A stretch of DNA of 64,000 bases from Metridium senile (lineage: Eukaryota > Cnidaria > Anthozoa > Actiniaria > Metridiidae), in assembly GCA_949775045.1 (NCBI GenBank), contig CATKSA010000113.1, positions 155,859 through 219,858 on the forward strand. The letters are read 5' to 3'. Positions within the stretch are counted from its first letter, which is position 1; every line of letters begins with the position of its first letter. Of this stretch, positions 62,201 to 64,000 are shown piece by piece. The translations under genes and the position numbers were made by a program. Under the pieces are notes generated by a model. The model saw nothing but the letters and a program-made list of their open reading frames with translations, did not search any database and had not been told where the DNA came from.

Positions 62201-64000
62201 GCACAAAATTTTCGCCTAGACCCTGTTAGTAATGTCTGAGAATATTAGAGCATTCTGATAAATGCGCAAGATTTTATTTAGAAAAAACTACAAAATCCTA
62301 CCCAGAATGCAATATGGGCATATAGGGCTATAGGGTGATCTGAAAATGTGTGAAAAAGATCGGGGTTTTCGGCACAAAATTTTTGCCTAGACCCTGTTAG
62401 TAATGTCTGAGAATATTAGAGCATTCTGATAAATGCGCAAGATTTTATTTAGAAAAAACTACAAAATCCTACCCAGAATGCAATATGCCCTATAGGGTGA
62501 TCTGAAAATGTGTCAAAAAGATCGGGGTTTTCGGCACAAAATTTTTGCCTAGACCCTGTTAGTAATGTCTGAGAATATTAGAGCATTCTGATAAATGCGC
62601 AAGATTTTATTTAGAAAAAACTACAAAATCCTACCCAGAATGCAATATGCCCTATAGGGTAATCTGAAAATGTGTGAAAAAGATCGGGGTTTTCGGCACA
62701 AAATTTTCGCCTAGACCCTGTTAGTAATGTCTGAGAATATTAGAGCATTCTGATAAATGCGCAAGATTTTATTTAGAAAAAACTACAAAATCCTACCCAG
62801 AATGCAATATGGGCATATAGGGCTATAGGGTGATCTGAAAATGTGTGAAAAAGATCGGGGTTTTCGGCACAAAATTTTCGCCTAGACCCTGTTAGTAATG
62901 TCTGAGAATATTAGAGCATTCTGATAAATGCGCAAGATTTTATTTAGAAAAAACTACAAAATCCTACCCAGAATGCAATATGGGCATATAGGGCTATAGG
63001 GTGATCTGAAAATGTGTGAAAAAGATCGGGGTTTTCGGCACAAAATTTTCGCCTAGACCCTGTTAGTAATGTCTGAGAATATTAGAGCATTCTGATAAAT
63101 GCGCAAGATTTTATTTAGAAAAAACTACAAAATCCTACCCAGAATGCAATATGCCCTATAGGGTGATCTGAAAATGTGTCAAAAAGATCGGGGTTTTCGG
63201 CACAAAATTTTCGCCTAGACCCTGTTAGTAATGTCTGAGAATATTAGAGCATTCTGATAAATGCGCAAGATTTTATTTAGAAAAAACTACAAAATCCTAC
63301 CCAGAATGCAATATGCCCTATAGGGTGATCTGAAAATGTGTGAAAAAGATCGGGGTTTTCGGCACAAAATTTTTGCCTAGACCCTGTTAGTAATGTCTGA
63401 GAATATTAGAGCATTCTGATAAATGCGCAAGATTTTATTTAGAAAAAACTACAAAATCCTACCCAGCATGCAATATGCCCTATAGGGTGATCTGAAAATG
63501 TGTCAAAAAGATCGGGGTTTTCGGCACAAAATTTTTGCCTAGACCCTGTTAGTAATGTCTGAGAATATTAGAGCATTCTGATAAATGCGCAAGATTTTAT
63601 TTAGAAAAAACTACAAAATCCTACCCAGAATGCAATATGCCCTAAATCTGAAAATGTGTGAAAAAGATCGGGGTTTTCGGCACAAAATTTTCGCCTAGAC
63701 CCTGTTAGTAATGTCTGAGAATATTAGAGCATTCTGATAAATGCGCAAGATTTTATTTAGAAAAAACTACAAAATCCTACCCAGAATGCAATATGGGCAT
63801 ATAGGGCTATAGGGTGATCTGAAAATGTGTGAAAAAGATCGGGGTTTTCGGCACAACATTTTCGCCTAGACCCTGTTAGTAATGTCTGAGAATATTAGAG
63901 CATTCTGATAAATGCGCAAGATTTTATTTAGAAAAAACTACAAAATCCTACCCAGAATGCAATATGGGCATATAGGGCTATAGGGTGATCTGAAAATGTG
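50274..64000 (-). repeat. Satellite array, ~162-bp monomer, reverse orientation
   Basis: About 84 head-to-tail copies of the same satellite, all on the opposite strand to the left array. The basic period is 162 bp (AATCTG at 50281, 50443 and 50605). Length variants come from the CCCTATAGGG box. About 33 monomers carry GGGCATATAGGGCTATAGGG (9 bp longer), eight carry CCCTAAATCTG (6 bp shorter) and two carry CCCTATATAGGG. All monomers are B-type (AGAGCATTCTGATAAATGCGCAAG on the plus strand); the CCAAT-containing A type, the C type and the D type are absent. The array runs off the right edge. No coding capacity. Confidence 0.98.
51081..53050 (-). repeat. Local higher-order duplication, ~981 bp
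   Basis: The long box variant at 51081 and 52062, GGTTTTGGGCACAAAATTTTC just after each, and AGAATATAAGAGCATTC recur at a 981-bp offset, i.e. six monomers including one long variant. After the second copy the order of monomer types changes. Later in the array the long, deletion and normal box types are shuffled without one dominant higher-order period. Confidence 0.65.

Noticed and set aside
1..64000. CENP-B box in the monomer
   Set aside because: I looked for TTCGNNNNANNCGGG on both strands; TTCGGCACAAAA and TTCGCCTAGACC do not continue into the required CGGG. Centromere identity cannot be claimed from this.
1..64000. Telomeric repeats
   Set aside because: TAGGG occurs only inside the CCCTATAGGG box and is never tandem as TTAGGG.

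Overview
This is a eukaryotic, AT-rich window made almost entirely of satellite DNA, with no convincing intact protein-coding gene. About 50.7 kb of the 64 kb is one tandem satellite family with a monomer of about 162 bp. The rest is two islands of non-satellite DNA built from mobile-element debris, inverted repeats and low-complexity DNA. Eukaryotic signs are the higher-order satellite structure, splice-donor-like sites, a tRNA-like (possibly SINE-derived) fragment, and DNA-transposon remnants. One decayed coding fragment (about 48.0-48.2 kb) resembles, from memory, a dispersed protein family of corals, anemones and other marine invertebrates. A cnidarian or other marine invertebrate is therefore a reasonable but weakly supported guess.

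Layout. (1) 1-36310: satellite array, called forward here, about 224 monomers. It is a mosaic of monomer subfamilies (A, B, C, D and a shortened form S) arranged in several unrelated higher-order repeats of roughly 0.65, 0.81, 0.97, 1.46, 2.10 and 2.20 kb. (2) 36311-45705: a 9.4 kb non-satellite island holding a 1.4 kb imperfect foldback, a TTAA-flanked MITE-like element, a region dominated by GTAGTAAGC-like words, several hairpins and a tRNA-like fragment. (3) 45706-46325: about four satellite monomers in the reverse orientation. (4) 46326-50273: a 3.95 kb element with long terminal inverted repeats, inserted in the reverse array. An ATA repeat flanks it, and removing the element restores an intact satellite junction. 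Inside are 400-bp inverted arms, E-box-containing subterminal repeats and decayed coding fragments. (5) 50274-64000: the rest of the reverse array, about 84 monomers, essentially only B-type.

How the parts relate. The two arrays face each other across the island, so the window records an inversion or a fold-over junction inside one satellite domain. Many structural changes fall on one 10-bp palindrome in the monomer, CCCTATAGGG: the edge of the left array, the transposon insertion, a 6-bp deletion variant, a 9-bp inverted-duplication variant and smaller indels. That palindrome is the most striking unexplained signal here. The monomer length, close to one nucleosome with linker, and the higher-order repeats suit a centromeric, pericentromeric or other heterochromatic satellite, but nothing in the sequence proves centromere function.
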